DNA of 43,751 nt, from positions 1-43,751 of the forward strand of contig CAJYMH010000032.1 in NCBI GenBank assembly GCA_913776195.1. The letters run 5' to 3'. The translations under genes were made by a program, and so were the position numbers. Below are positions 18,488 to 27,588 of this stretch, piece after piece. Each line of letters begins with the position of its first letter. Within the stretch, counting starts at the first letter, position 1. The notes under the pieces were generated by a model. The model was not told the origin of the DNA, made no database searches, and was given only the letters and a program-made list of their open reading frames with translations. The stretch is from an uncultured Caulobacter sp. (lineage in GTDB: Bacteria; Pseudomonadota; Alphaproteobacteria; Caulobacterales; Caulobacteraceae).

Positions 18488-19976
18488 CGGCGACCTCCTC
18501 CTCTTCAACAGCGCACGGCAAGGTGAAGGCGAAGGTCGCTCCGCCGTCAGCGTTGTTCTGTGCGAAGATCTTGCCGCCATGCGCCTCGACGATGGTGCGG
18601 CAGATCGAAAGCCCCACCCCCATACCCGTCGGCTTGGTGGTGATGAAAGCCTGGAAGAGATGATCGCGCACTTCTTCGGCCAGGCCCAAGCCCGTGTCGG
18701 ACACCAGCAGCGTGACCATGTTGTCCTCCGCCGGACGGCTTTCGATCACCAGGCGGCGGCGCGCGGACTGCTCCATGGCGTCCAGGCCGTTGCGGATGAG
18801 GTTCAGGACCACCTGCTGGATCTGGACGCGGTCGGCGACGACGAGATCCACGGAAGGATCCAGATCGAAGCGCACCCGCACACCCAGCTCCTTGGCCCCG
18901 ACCAGGGCCAGGGCGCTGGCTTCCTCAACCAGCTTGCTGAGGCTCTCCACCCTCCTGTCAGTGTCGCCGCGGGCCAGGAAATCACGCAGGCGGCGGATGA
19001 TCTGGCCGGCGCGCAGGGCCTGGTCGGACGCCTTCTCAAGCGCCTCGCTCACCCGGGCGTCGGGCGCCGGCGCGCCCTCCATCAACCGCTTGGCGCCGCG
19101 CAGATAGTTGGCGATGGCCGCAAGGGGCTGGTTCAATTCGTGCGCCAGGGCCGAAGCCATCTCGCCCATAGCCGTGGCGCGGGAGATGTGAACCAGTTCC
19201 GACTGCAGCTCTTGCAAGCGCGCCTCGGTCTCCTGACGCTCGCTCAGGTCACGGATGAACCCGGTATAGAAGCGGCGCTCTGCGGGCTTCATCTCGCCCA
19301 CCGACAGCTCGATGGGAAAGGTCGAGCCGTCCTTGCGCTCACCCACCACCACGCGGCCGCGCCCGATGATCCGTCGCTCGCCGGTGGTGTGGTAGCGCTC
19401 TAGGTAGCCGTCGTGCGCATCCCTGTACGGGTTCGGCATCAGCACGCTGACATTCTTGCTCAGCACCTCGGCGGCGGCCCAGCCGAACAGCCGCTCGGCG
19501 GCGGGGCTGAAGGACTGGATGAGCCCGTCCTCGGAAATCACGATCATGGCGTCCGGAACGGTGTCGAGGATCGAGCGCAGATGCGCCTCGCGCTCGGCCA
19601 GATTTCGGTTGGCCTCGATATGACGCCAGCGCCAGCGTCGCGCCGCCGCGCCGGTTGCGGTGATCGACAGGCCCGCCACAGCGAAGACCGCGAACGGGAA
19701 CATCTCGTCCCAGGTCCAGCCGCCTTGCGACGCCGCCCAGCCGCCCGCCGCCAGTCCGGCCGCCCCGGCGGCCAGTCCGCCCCCGACGCCGCTGAGGCCC
19801 GCGCCCACCAGCACCGCGGGAATGAAGATCAGGACCTGCGATCCGAGGGGCAGATAGGGGGCGAAGGCCGCCCAGATAACCAGGCAGATCGTGATCGACG
19901 CGAACGTGCACGCATGACCGATCCCTTCGGTGAGCGGGCGTGCGTTGTCGTCCATTTTGCGCCAGAGCTGCCGCAT
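18477..19976 (-). CDS. fixL: FixL oxygen-sensing histidine kinase (heme PAS)
   Basis: A membrane kinase of about 499 residues. Four hydrophobic helices lie near the N-terminus. A heme-PAS follows, starting [19 protein letters not shown], with the [21 protein letters not shown] segment that carries the proximal heme histidine and the IIGRGR arginine that senses ligand. The kinase core has [13 protein letters not shown] box [10 protein letters not shown] and [18 protein letters not shown]. The distance from heme histidine to phosphorylated histidine, 91 residues, equals that of Bradyrhizobium FixL. Oxygen on the heme should switch the kinase off. The start is uncertain: ATGs at 19976 and 19955, or GTG at 20048, are possible. 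Confidence 0.93.
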   Translation of the reverse strand: MRQLWRKMDDNARPLTEGIGHACTFASITICLVIWAAFAPYLPLGSQVLIFIPAVLVGAGLSGVGGGLAAGAAGLAAGGWAASQGGWTWDEMFPFAVFAVAGLSITATGAAARRWRWRHIEANRNLAEREAHLRSILDTVPDAMIVISEDGLIQSFSPAAERLFGWAAAEVLSKNVSVLMPNPYRDAHDGYLERYHTTGERRIIGRGRVVVGERKDGSTFPIELSVGEMKPAERRFYTGFIRDLSERQETEARLQELQSELVHISRATAMGEMASALAHELNQPLAAIANYLRGAKRLMEGAPAPDARVSEALEKASDQALRAGQIIRRLRDFLARGDTDRRVESLSKLVEEASALALVGAKELGVRVRFDLDPSVDLVVADRVQIQQVVLNLIRNGLDAMEQSARRRLVIESRPAEDNMVTLLVSDTGLGLAEEVRDHLFQAFITTKPTGMGVGLSICRTIVEAHGGKIFAQNNADGGATFAFTLPCAVEEEEVADGR

Positions 19977-20062
19977 GCGGCGCCCGCTGTAGCGCGGGCG
20001 GCACGGGATGAGAAGAAGCGGCGAGCGTGACGCATCGCGCAAAGCCACGCACCCTGTGGATT

Positions 20063-20070
20063 CTACGTAG
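20063..20070. promoter_or_regulatory. CTACGTAG palindrome upstream of fixK, possible FixJ site
   Basis: A perfect 8-base palindrome 71-78 bases before the fixK ATG, in the fixL-fixK divergent region. FixJ sites in other alphaproteobacteria contain TACGTAG-like cores. The fixK promoter is the expected FixJ target. Confidence 0.5.
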
Positions 20071-20140
20071 GCGATATCCCTGAATTTCGTGTGGTCTTGG
20101 GCGGTCTTAAAGCCTCCCTCATCAACGAGGGGAGCTACCC

Positions 20141-20794
20141 ATGCAGTCTCTGGAAGTCGTCCACGCCGCCGTTCCGCCGCAACCGGCTCCTTTCGCGGCC
20201 GGCGTCCACGCGCCGGGCTTTTGCATGACCTTCTCGCGCAACGAAGAAATCTTCGGCGAGGATGAGCAGGCCGAGTTCGCCTACAAGGTGGTCTCCGGCG
20301 TGGTCCGCACCCTGCGCTTCCTCGACGACGGCCGCCGCCTGATCGTGGGCTTCCACATGCCGGGCGAGGTGTTCGGCATGGAGCTTTGCGAGACGCACCG
20401 CACCTCCGCCGAGGCTGTCGGCTGCTGCGAGGTGATGCTGGTCCGCCGCGTCGCCCTCCAGAAGGCCGCCGCGATCGATCCGGCCGTCGGCGCCGGCCTG
20501 TGGGCCCTGACCGACCAGCACCTGCAACGCACCCAGAGCCACATGATGCTGCTGGGCCGTCGCACCGCCGCCGAGCGGGTGGAAGCCTTCCTCGCCGACA
20601 TGGCCGAGCGTGCGCCCGCCTGCGACGGGGTCGATCTGCCCATGTCCCGCACCGACATCGCCGATTATCTGGGCCTGACCATCGAGACCGTCTCGCGGAT
20701 CCTGTCCCAGATGGAGCGTGAGCATCGCATCAACCGCGCCACCTCCCGCCATGTGGTCCTTTGCGACCGCCGCCTGCTTCAGGCTGCAGCCTGA
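20141..20794 (+). CDS. fixK: FixK, Crp/Fnr-family transcriptional activator
   Basis: A 217-residue cytosolic regulator. Residues about 25-140 form the cyclic-nucleotide-like beta roll ([36 protein letters not shown]). Residues about 145-212 form the winged helix with recognition segment [21 protein letters not shown], whose E-SR pattern reads TTGA half-sites. The N-terminal cysteine cluster that holds the Fnr iron-sulfur centre is absent, as in FixK proteins that depend on FixLJ for oxygen control. A strong AGGGGAG ribosome site precedes the ATG. It diverges from fixL and should activate the boxes at 17860, 25892 and 30025. Confidence 0.92.
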   Translation: MQSLEVVHAAVPPQPAPFAAGVHAPGFCMTFSRNEEIFGEDEQAEFAYKVVSGVVRTLRFLDDGRRLIVGFHMPGEVFGMELCETHRTSAEAVGCCEVMLVRRVALQKAAAIDPAVGAGLWALTDQHLQRTQSHMMLLGRRTAAERVEAFLADMAERAPACDGVDLPMSRTDIADYLGLTIETVSRILSQMEREHRINRATSRHVVLCDRRLLQAAA

Positions 20795-20826
20795 AGACCC
20801 CCCGGTCCGCCAGGACCTGTTCCCCT

Positions 20827-20863
20827 GAGGCGCGGATCTCTCCCGGTCCGCGCCTCCCTTTTT
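20827..20863 (+). terminator. Rho-independent terminator after fixK
   Basis: Perfect 10-base stem GAGGCGCGGA (20827-20836) and TCCGCGCCTC (20847-20856) with a ten-base loop, then CC and five T residues. It ends fixK transcription and lies one base before the end of the convergent BON gene. Confidence 0.88.
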
Positions 20864-20864
20864 G

Positions 20865-21560
20865 TCAGTCGTAGTGGCGGAAGACCCGCTTCACCCAGCG
20901 CAAGACCTCCTTTTGGACGGCGCGGGGCTCCACGTCCTCCCAGGCCATTTCGGTATCGACGAAGTTGTGGTCGGCCGGACCGGGATAGGAGCCTCCGTGC
21001 GCCACGGTGACGCGGTGGCCGCTTTCGGCGGGCGACACTTCGAGATAGGGCGCGGGCTGATTGGCCGGATGATCCGTCCGCATCAGCTCAAGACGGTAAA
21101 CATGGGCGTCGCGCTCCTTGCGGTGCAGGACCTGACCCTCATGACCGGCGCGGCGCGCTGTGCTCAGGACGTCGGCGAAGACCGGCAAGATCAGGCTTTC
21201 GGCGAAGGCGTCGAACCATGTCTCCGGTTCGCCAAGCGGCTCGGTCGGCTGATAGCGTCCGACCGCGTCCTCGATCTCCAGATGTAGCGGCGTGAACGGC
21301 GGCTCGTAGGTCTTGTCGTGGTCGTAGAGCGTGCTTGGTCGCGGTTTGTCCGGCGCGATCTCCAGCAGGTCGAGGATCGACCGCGCCTGCTTCACCGCGC
21401 TGGCCACGCCGACGGCGAGCTGGCGTTCGCGTTCGGTGGCGACCTTGCCGAACAGGGTCGCCTCGCCATGCTCCACGGCGACGCCGATGCGTTCGCTACG
21501 GATCAGGCGTTCTCCATCCAGCGCCTTGATGATCTTCAGGCGCAGCGTCTTGTCGGTCAT
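20865..21560 (-). CDS. BON-domain protein, last gene of the cyd operon
   Basis: A 231-residue soluble protein. Residues about 1-68 fit a BON domain (LRLKIIKALDGERLIRSERIGVAVEHGEATLFGKVATERERQLAVGVASAVKQARSI), a fold that in exported proteins binds membranes or ligands. No signal peptide is seen, so it is probably cytosolic. The remaining ~160 residues are not recognised and include an aromatic, acidic stretch (VAHGGSYPGPADHNFVDTEMAWEDVEP). GAGGAAA precedes the ATG, only ten bases after hemN ends, so it is very likely co-transcribed with cydABX-hemN and induced at low oxygen. Confidence 0.78.
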   Translation of the reverse strand: MTDKTLRLKIIKALDGERLIRSERIGVAVEHGEATLFGKVATERERQLAVGVASAVKQARSILDLLEIAPDKPRPSTLYDHDKTYEPPFTPLHLEIEDAVGRYQPTEPLGEPETWFDAFAESLILPVFADVLSTARRAGHEGQVLHRKERDAHVYRLELMRTDHPANQPAPYLEVSPAESGHRVTVAHGGSYPGPADHNFVDTEMAWEDVEPRAVQKEVLRWVKRVFRHYD

Positions 21561-21570
21561 GGATGTTTCC

Positions 21571-22953
21571 TCAGACGACGCGGGCGTGTCTCTGCGCGGC
21601 CCGGTCGAGGTGGGCGTCGAACAGGGCGCAGACGGACCGCACGAACGGCCGGCCCGCCTCGCTGACCGACAGGATCGATCCGGCCAGGTCGGCCAGTCCG
21701 TCCGCTTCCAGCGGCGCCAGGTTGGATAGCGCTTGGTCCAGTTCGCTCCGATCGCGCCCGTGGGCGGCGCACACCGCGTCCAGGTCGACCCGGAAGCGGC
21801 ACATCAGCTGCTCGATGATGTCGCCGCGGAAGCGGTCGTCATCGGTCAGGGCGACCCCGCGCGCGGCGGGGAGATGACCGGCCGACACCGCGGCGCGCCA
21901 ATCGCGCTCGGTGGTCAGGTTCTGCACAAAGCCCTGCGGCAGCTGGCTGATCGCCGAGGCGCCGAAGCCCAGCACCGTGCGGACATCGTCGGTGTAGCCT
22001 TGGAAGTTGCGGCGCAGGCGCCCCTCTTCCTGGGCGACGGCCAGGCCGTCGTCGGGCAGGGCGTAGTGGTCAAGGCCGATGCGCGCATAGCCGGCCGCGG
22101 CCAGATAGGCGGCGGCGGCCTCCGCCTGGACGAACCGCTCCTCGGCGCCGGGCAGGGCGCTTTCGTCGATCAGCCGCTGATGGCTCTTCATCCACGGCAC
22201 GTGGGCGTAGCCGAACAGGGCGATCCGCTCCGGCCGCAGGGTCAGGATCTGGTCCAGGGTGTCTATGACGGAGTCCGTGGTCTGCCGGGGCAGGCCGTAC
22301 ATCAGGTCCAGGTTGATCGAGCCGACGCCCGCCTCGCGAAGCCAGCCGACGGCGTTCTCGATGATCTGGAAGCTCTCGATGCGGTTCACCGCTTCCTGCA
22401 CCGCGGGCGACAGGTCCTGCACCCCCAGGCTCGCGCGGTTGAGGCCGTGGAAGGCGGCTGCCCGCACCCATTCGCGGGTCAGGACGGCGGGGTCCAGCTC
22501 GGCGGCGATCTGGGCGCCGGGCGTGACATCGAAGACGTGACGCAGGGCGCCGAACAGCCGGGTCAGGTCATCGCGCGACAGCATGTTCGGCGTGCCGCCG
22601 CCCAGGTGGATCGACTTGGCGCGCAACGTCCCGGGCAGGACGCTTTCGACCAGGGCGATCTCCGTCTCCAGCAGATCCACATAGCCCAAGATCGCGTCTC
22701 GGCGGCTCACCGCCCGGGTGTTGCACCCGCAGTACCAGCAGAGCCGCTGGCAGAACGGAATGTGCAGGTACACCGAAACGGCTTCGTCAGCCGGCAATCG
22801 GGCCAGCCATTGCTGCTGGACGTCGGTGCCGACCTCGGGCGTGAACTGCGCCGCGGTGGGGTAGCTGGTGTAGCGCGGAGCGCGGCCGTCATGACGGGCG
22901 ATCAGGTCGCTCGGCGCGCTGATGGCGCGGGGACGCCGGACGAGGGCGTTCAT
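21571..22953 (-). CDS. hemN: Oxygen-independent coproporphyrinogen III dehydrogenase
   Basis: A 460-residue radical-SAM enzyme that converts coproporphyrinogen III to protoporphyrinogen IX without oxygen. The iron-sulfur motif is complete: HIPFCQRLCWYCGCNT with C68, C72, C75 and C77. The N-terminal RYTSYPTA segment and the glycine-rich SIHLGGGTPNML and SINLDLMYGLPRQT motifs are also typical of true HemN rather than HemW. Its ATG overlaps the cydX stop as ATGA, so translation is coupled to the bd oxidase genes. This links heme supply to a heme-rich oxidase made when oxygen is scarce. An upstream open extension through cydX is out of its frame and rejected. Confidence 0.95.
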   Translation of the reverse strand: MNALVRRPRAISAPSDLIARHDGRAPRYTSYPTAAQFTPEVGTDVQQQWLARLPADEAVSVYLHIPFCQRLCWYCGCNTRAVSRRDAILGYVDLLETEIALVESVLPGTLRAKSIHLGGGTPNMLSRDDLTRLFGALRHVFDVTPGAQIAAELDPAVLTREWVRAAAFHGLNRASLGVQDLSPAVQEAVNRIESFQIIENAVGWLREAGVGSINLDLMYGLPRQTTDSVIDTLDQILTLRPERIALFGYAHVPWMKSHQRLIDESALPGAEERFVQAEAAAAYLAAAGYARIGLDHYALPDDGLAVAQEEGRLRRNFQGYTDDVRTVLGFGASAISQLPQGFVQNLTTERDWRAAVSAGHLPAARGVALTDDDRFRGDIIEQLMCRFRVDLDAVCAAHGRDRSELDQALSNLAPLEADGLADLAGSILSVSEAGRPFVRSVCALFDAHLDRAAQRHARVV

Positions 22954-23069
22954 GGCTCGGACAGGCCTTCGTCGCCTTCGTCGAACAGATGAAACTCGTG
23001 CCAGATGCCGTTCAGGATGCCGAACGCCACCGCGAGGCCGAGCCCCAAAATCCAGGCGAAGTACCACAT
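22950..23069 (-). CDS. cydX: Cytochrome bd oxidase small subunit CydX
   Basis: A 39-residue single-pass membrane peptide starting MWYFAWILGLGLAVAFGILNGIWHEF, a near-exact match to the CydX/YbgT pattern, with an acidic C-terminal tail. CydX stabilises the heme groups of the bd oxidase. It sits 19 bases after cydB and overlaps hemN by four bases. The ATG is at 23069, with a purine-rich site (AAGGAGAAAC) upstream. The gene is easy to miss because of its size. Confidence 0.93.
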   Translation of the reverse strand: MWYFAWILGLGLAVAFGILNGIWHEFHLFDEGDEGLSEP

Positions 23070-23088
23070 GACGGTTTCTCCTTGAGGC

Positions 23089-24237
23089 TCAGTAGAGGTC
23101 GGGATTGGTGGTCAGGGCTTCGGTGCTCGAACGGCCCCACAGCACCTTGTAGACCCACGAGGTGTAGATCAGGACCACCGGCAGGAAGACCGCCGTCACC
23201 AGCAGCATCGTGAACAGGGTCCCGTGGCTGGACGACGCGTTCCAGGCCGTCAGGCTCGAGCGCGGATCGATCGTGCTGGGCAGGATGAAGGGGAACATCG
23301 ACAGGCCGACCGTCGAGATGATCCCGATGCTCGAGGCGGACGACCCGGCGAAGGCCAGGGGCTCCGAACGCCTCCATAGTCCCGCCAGGGCGGCCAGCGC
23401 CCCCGCGAAGCCCAGAGCCGGCGCGATCAGCATCCACGGATGGCGGCCGTAATTGTCCAGCCAGGCGCCGGGGGCGGCGACCACCGCCGTGCGCAGCGGG
23501 TTGGACGGGCCGGCCGGATCCGCCATGCCCTCGATGCGGAAGCCCAGCGGGCCGAAGGCGATGAACAGACCGCCGATGGCGAACAGGACTACGCTGGCCA
23601 GGGCGGCGATCGTTCCATAGGTGCGGGCGCGATCTAGGATCGGTCCTTCCTCGGCCTTCACGCCCAGCCAGGCCGCCCCGTGCAGCACCAGCATGGACAC
23701 CGACAGCAGGCCGCAGACCAGCGTGAACGGTGTGAACAGGCCCAGGAACGGCCCCTCGTAGAAGGCGCGCAGGTCGCTATCGAGACGGAAGGGCGCGCCT
23801 TGCAGCACGTTGCCCATGGCCACCCCGAACACCAGGGCCGGGACGAAGCCGCCCACGAACAACGACCAGTCCCAGAAGGCGCGCCAGCGGGGGTCCTTGC
23901 GTTTGGACCGGTACTTGAAGGCCACCGGCCGAAGGATGAGCGCCGACAGCACCAGGAACATGGCCAGGTAGAAGCCGGAGAAGCTGACCGCGTAGACGAA
24001 GGGCCAGGCCGCGAACAGGCCGGCGCCGCCGACGATGAACCACACCTGATTGCCTTCCCAGGTCGCGCCGATGGTGTTGATCACCATGCGCCGCTCCTGG
24101 TCCTCGCGGGCCACGAAGGGCAGCAGGGCGCCGACCCCCATGTCGAAGCCGTCGGTGAGGGCGAAGGCGATCAGGATGACGCCGATGAGGCCCCACCAGA
24201 TGAGGCGCAAGGTGGCGTAGTCGAGAGGAAGTTCCAT
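23089..24237 (-). CDS. cydB: Cytochrome bd ubiquinol oxidase subunit II
   Basis: A 382-residue inner-membrane subunit with eight or more hydrophobic helices. It begins MELPLDYATLRLIWWGLIGVILIAFALTDGFDMGVGALLPF, with the acidic D-G-F-D-M-G-V-G segment typical of CydB, and has TIGATWEGNQVWFIVGGAGLFAAWPFVYA. It forms the heterodimer with CydA. GAAGGAAA lies seven bases before the ATG. A longer frame upstream reads through cydA in another phase and is not real. It starts 17 bases after cydA. Confidence 0.96.
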   Translation of the reverse strand: MELPLDYATLRLIWWGLIGVILIAFALTDGFDMGVGALLPFVAREDQERRMVINTIGATWEGNQVWFIVGGAGLFAAWPFVYAVSFSGFYLAMFLVLSALILRPVAFKYRSKRKDPRWRAFWDWSLFVGGFVPALVFGVAMGNVLQGAPFRLDSDLRAFYEGPFLGLFTPFTLVCGLLSVSMLVLHGAAWLGVKAEEGPILDRARTYGTIAALASVVLFAIGGLFIAFGPLGFRIEGMADPAGPSNPLRTAVVAAPGAWLDNYGRHPWMLIAPALGFAGALAALAGLWRRSEPLAFAGSSASSIGIISTVGLSMFPFILPSTIDPRSSLTAWNASSSHGTLFTMLLVTAVFLPVVLIYTSWVYKVLWGRSSTEALTTNPDLY

Positions 24238-24254
24238 GACGTCGTTTCCTTCGG

Positions 24255-25817
24255 TCAGGCGACGGCTTCGGCGCCAGGCGCGCGCTGCGGGTCGAACTCT
24301 TCTTGCTGGGCGAACGGGCCCTTCTTGATCGTGTGCAGGATCAGCCCGACCTCGACGACGGCCAGGGCCCCGTAGAACACGGTGAAGCCGATGATGGTGG
24401 CCCACAGCTGGCTGACGGTGAGCGACGAGGCGCCGAGGAAGGTCGGCAGGACCCCTTCGACCGCCCAGGGCTGGCGACCGACCTCGGCCAGAATCCAGCC
24501 CAGCTCCGTGGAGATCCACGGCAGGGGCAGGGCCAGCACGGCCAGGCGCAGGAACCAGCGGGTGTCGTGCTTGCGCAGGGTGCACAGGACGAAGGCCGTG
24601 GCGAACAGGGCGATCATCAGCAGACCGATGCCGGCCATGATGCGGAACGACCAGAACATCAGCGGCACGTTCGGCACCGTGTCCCAGGCGGTCTTCTCGA
24701 TGAGGGCGGCGTCCGCCTGACGCGGATCGGCCACATAGCGCTTCAGCAGCAGGCCGTAGCCAAGATCGCGGCGGTGCTCCTCGAAGACGGCGCGCGCGGC
24801 GACGTCGGTCGGGTTAGCCTTCAGCGTCTCCAGCGCGCCATAGGCGACCACGCCCGACTCGATACGGTCCTGGGCCTGGGCGACCAGCTCGAAGATGCCC
24901 TCCACCGGACGGTCGATGCTGCGCGTGGCGATCAGGCCCAGCACATAGGGGATCTTGATCTCGGCGTGGGTCTCGCGATCCTTCATGCTCGGAATGCCGA
25001 AGGCGGCCAGACCAGCCGGAGCGGGCTCGGTCTCCCACATGGCCTCCAGGGCGGCGAGCTTCATTTTCTGGTTGTCGGTCAGCGCGTAGCCGCTCTCGTC
25101 GCCGAGCACGACGACCGATAGCGATGAGGCCAGGCCGAAGGCGGCCGCCACGGTCATCGACCGCTTGGCGAATCCGGTCCACTTGCCCTTCAGCAGATAG
25201 TAGGCCGAGACGCCCAGTACGAAGACCGAGGCGATGACGTAGCCGGCGCTGACCGTATGGACGAACTTGGCCTGGGCGACGGGATTGAACAGCACCGCGC
25301 CGAAGTCGGTGACCTCCATGCGCATGGTGTCGGGGTTGAACGCCGCGCCGACCGGGTTCTGCATCCAGCCGTTGGCGACCAGGATCCACAGGGCCGACAG
25401 GTTGGTGCCCAGCGCCACCAGGAAGGTGACGAACAGGTGTCCGACCTTGGAAAGCTTGTCCCAGCCAAAGAACATCAGGCCGACGAAGGTGGCCTCCAGG
25501 AAGAAGGCCATCAGGCCCTCGATGGCCAGAGGCGCGCCGAAGATGTCGCCGACGTAGTGGGAGTAGTAGGACCAGTTCATCCCGAACTGGAACTCCATGG
25601 TCAGCCCCGTCGCGACGCCCAGCACGAAGTTGATGCCGAACAGCGTGCCCCAGAACCGCGTGACCGTTCGCCAGATCGGGCGCTTGGTCATCACATAGAT
25701 GGCCTCCATGATCACCAGCATGAAGGACAGGCCCAGGGTTAGGGGCACGAACAGGAAGTGATAGAGCGCTGTCAGCGCGAACTGCAGGCGTGAGAGATCT
25801 ACGACGGCTAGGTCCAT
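24255..25817 (-). CDS. cydA: Cytochrome bd ubiquinol oxidase subunit I
   Basis: A 520-residue inner-membrane subunit that oxidises ubiquinol and reduces oxygen to water with high affinity. Heme ligands are visible: H20 (heme d/b595 side), H187 in AKFVHTVSAGY and the methionine of FWSFRIMAG (both b558). E100 and E108 match the proton-channel glutamates. The Q-loop has GYALTDNQKMKLAALEAMWETEP and is of the long type. It is the first gene of cydA-cydB-cydX-hemN-BON. A perfect FixK-type palindrome lies 75-88 bases before the ATG, so induction by low oxygen is expected. Confidence 0.96.
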   Translation of the reverse strand: MDLAVVDLSRLQFALTALYHFLFVPLTLGLSFMLVIMEAIYVMTKRPIWRTVTRFWGTLFGINFVLGVATGLTMEFQFGMNWSYYSHYVGDIFGAPLAIEGLMAFFLEATFVGLMFFGWDKLSKVGHLFVTFLVALGTNLSALWILVANGWMQNPVGAAFNPDTMRMEVTDFGAVLFNPVAQAKFVHTVSAGYVIASVFVLGVSAYYLLKGKWTGFAKRSMTVAAAFGLASSLSVVVLGDESGYALTDNQKMKLAALEAMWETEPAPAGLAAFGIPSMKDRETHAEIKIPYVLGLIATRSIDRPVEGIFELVAQAQDRIESGVVAYGALETLKANPTDVAARAVFEEHRRDLGYGLLLKRYVADPRQADAALIEKTAWDTVPNVPLMFWSFRIMAGIGLLMIALFATAFVLCTLRKHDTRWFLRLAVLALPLPWISTELGWILAEVGRQPWAVEGVLPTFLGASSLTVSQLWATIIGFTVFYGALAVVEVGLILHTIKKGPFAQQEEFDPQRAPGAEAVA

Positions 25818-25891
25818 GGTCGGCTCCGCTGGGACGACCGCCTGGACGGCCGCATGACGTGGGTCCTTACGCGCGAAGGGAAAGCGCTTCT

Positions 25892-25905
25892 TTGATCCGG
25901 ATCAA
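25892..25905. promoter_or_regulatory. Perfect FixK/FNR box between cydA and cydD
   Basis: TTGATCCGGATCAA is a complete 14-base palindrome matching TTGAT-N4-ATCAA. Its centre is 81.5 bases before the cydA ATG, which fits activation from -41.5 with a leader of about 40 bases. It is only about 40 bases before the cydD ATG, too close for the same geometry there. Confidence 0.82.
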
Positions 25906-25938
25906 GTCAAAGCCATGATCGCGGCGCTAGGAGATTGT

Positions 25939-27588
25939 ATGGACGCCGCGCAGAACGCCCTCGCCGACCAGAATATGGCTCCGCAAATCTTGCTTCGACA
26001 GGCGACGCGGGCGGGCGGTTCGGCCAGCCGGCGCGGGGCGATCTTCCAGGTCGGCGACGCTGTGGCGGCGGTGGGATTCGCGGGCGGCGTGGCCATGTCG
26101 GTCGCGCGGCTGGACGGCGGCCTCGCCGCCATCTGGCCCTGGCTCCTGCTGCTCGCGGCCAGCGCCGCTCTGCGTGGTCTGCTCGCGCGCGGCGTTCTGG
26201 TGGCGGGCGTCGCGGCGGCCGGACAGGTCAAGGCGGGTCTGCGCCGCCAGGCCATGGCCGGCCTGTTTGATCCTCTACGTCGCGCCAATGAAGCGGCGGT
26301 CACCACCCTGGTCGAGGGGATGGAGGCGCTGGACGGCTATGTCTCCCGCTTCACCCCTGCGCGCGTCGCCGCCGGCGCGACGCCGTTGCTGCTGATCGCC
26401 GTCGCGGCCTTCGCCAGCCCGGTGGCGGCCGGGATCATGCTGTTCACCTTGCTGCCGTTCATCATCGGCATGGCCCTGGCCGGTATGGCGGCGGCCGAGG
26501 AGTCCCGCCGTCAGTTCACCGCGCTGGAGCGGTTGTCGGGTCTGTTTCTCGATCGGGTCCGCGCTCTTTCCGCAATCCTCGCCTTCCAGGCGGAGGCGCG
26601 GACGACTGATGAACTGGCCGTCCGGGCGCGGGAGCTGGAGCGGCGCACGGGACGGGTCCTGCAGAAGGCCTTCCTGTCCTCGGCGGTGCTGGAGTTCTTC
26701 GCCGCCCTGTCCGTGGCCCTGGTCGCGGTCTATTGCGGCTTCAATCTTCTGGGATTGCTGCCCTTCCCGGCGCCGGAGACGCTGGACCTGGCGCGGGCGT
26801 TCTTCGTGCTGGCCCTTGCGCCGGAGGTCTATTCGCCTCTGCGCCGGCTGACCGCCGCCTATCACGACAAGCAGGCGGCGGAAGCGGCCATCCCCGCCGT
26901 CGCCCGCCTGGCGCTCAAACCCGCGCCGCAATCGGCTCAACCCGTCCTCCAGGACGCTCCGGCGATCAGCCTGCATGACGTGACCCTGCGCTATCCCGGC
27001 GGCGACCGCCCGGTGCTCGACGGGCTGTTTCTCGATGTGCCCGCCGGCGGACTGGCGGCGGTGGCGGGCCCCAGCGGCGCGGGCAAGAGCAGCCTGCTGC
27101 ATCTGTTGCTCGGCCTCGCCCCCCTGACCGGCGGCAAGGTTCTGGTAGACGGCCGGGCCCTCGACACCGGGGGATCGCTGGCCGCTTCGGCCGCATGGGC
27201 GGGACAGTCGCCGCTGATCATCAGCGGCTCCCTGGCGCAGAACATCGCCCTGGCCTGGCCCCAGGCCGGGCGGGCGCAGATCGAGGTGGCCGCGCGGCGT
27301 GCTGGTCTCGGCGCCCTGATCGATCGCCGGCCCGAGGGGCTCGACACCCTGTTGAACGAACGCGGCGGCGGGCTGTCGGGCGGGGAGCGGCGAAAGCTGG
27401 CCCTGGCGCGCGCCTTTCTGAAGCCGGCGCCGATCCTGCTGCTCGATGAGCCCACCGCCAATCTCGATGACGAAAGCGCCGAGGCGCTGCTGCCTCTGAT
27501 CCTGGAAGCAGCGCGCGGCCGCACCACGCTCATCGCCACCCATGATGTTCGGCTGATCCGGATCGCCGGCCAGGTTCTGACCCTTTGA
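25939..27588 (+). CDS. cydD: ABC exporter subunit CydD (cytochrome bd assembly)
   Basis: A 549-residue membrane ABC half-transporter. Six hydrophobic helices occupy about residues 25-300. The ATPase domain follows: Walker A GPSGAGKSSLLH with K383, signature LSGGERRKLALARAF near 478, Walker B LLLDEPTANLD with D503 and E504, and the switch histidine in ATHDVRL. With CydC it exports glutathione and cysteine, or handles heme, and is required for assembly of bd oxidase. The start at 25939 is chosen for its AGGAG site; ATGs at 25915 and 25975 lack one. Divergent from cydA. Confidence 0.93.
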   Translation: MDAAQNALADQNMAPQILLRQATRAGGSASRRGAIFQVGDAVAAVGFAGGVAMSVARLDGGLAAIWPWLLLLAASAALRGLLARGVLVAGVAAAGQVKAGLRRQAMAGLFDPLRRANEAAVTTLVEGMEALDGYVSRFTPARVAAGATPLLLIAVAAFASPVAAGIMLFTLLPFIIGMALAGMAAAEESRRQFTALERLSGLFLDRVRALSAILAFQAEARTTDELAVRARELERRTGRVLQKAFLSSAVLEFFAALSVALVAVYCGFNLLGLLPFPAPETLDLARAFFVLALAPEVYSPLRRLTAAYHDKQAAEAAIPAVARLALKPAPQSAQPVLQDAPAISLHDVTLRYPGGDRPVLDGLFLDVPAGGLAAVAGPSGAGKSSLLHLLLGLAPLTGGKVLVDGRALDTGGSLAASAAWAGQSPLIISGSLAQNIALAWPQAGRAQIEVAARRAGLGALIDRRPEGLDTLLNERGGGLSGGERRKLALARAFLKPAPILLLDEPTANLDDESAEALLPLILEAARGRTTLIATHDVRLIRIAGQVLTL

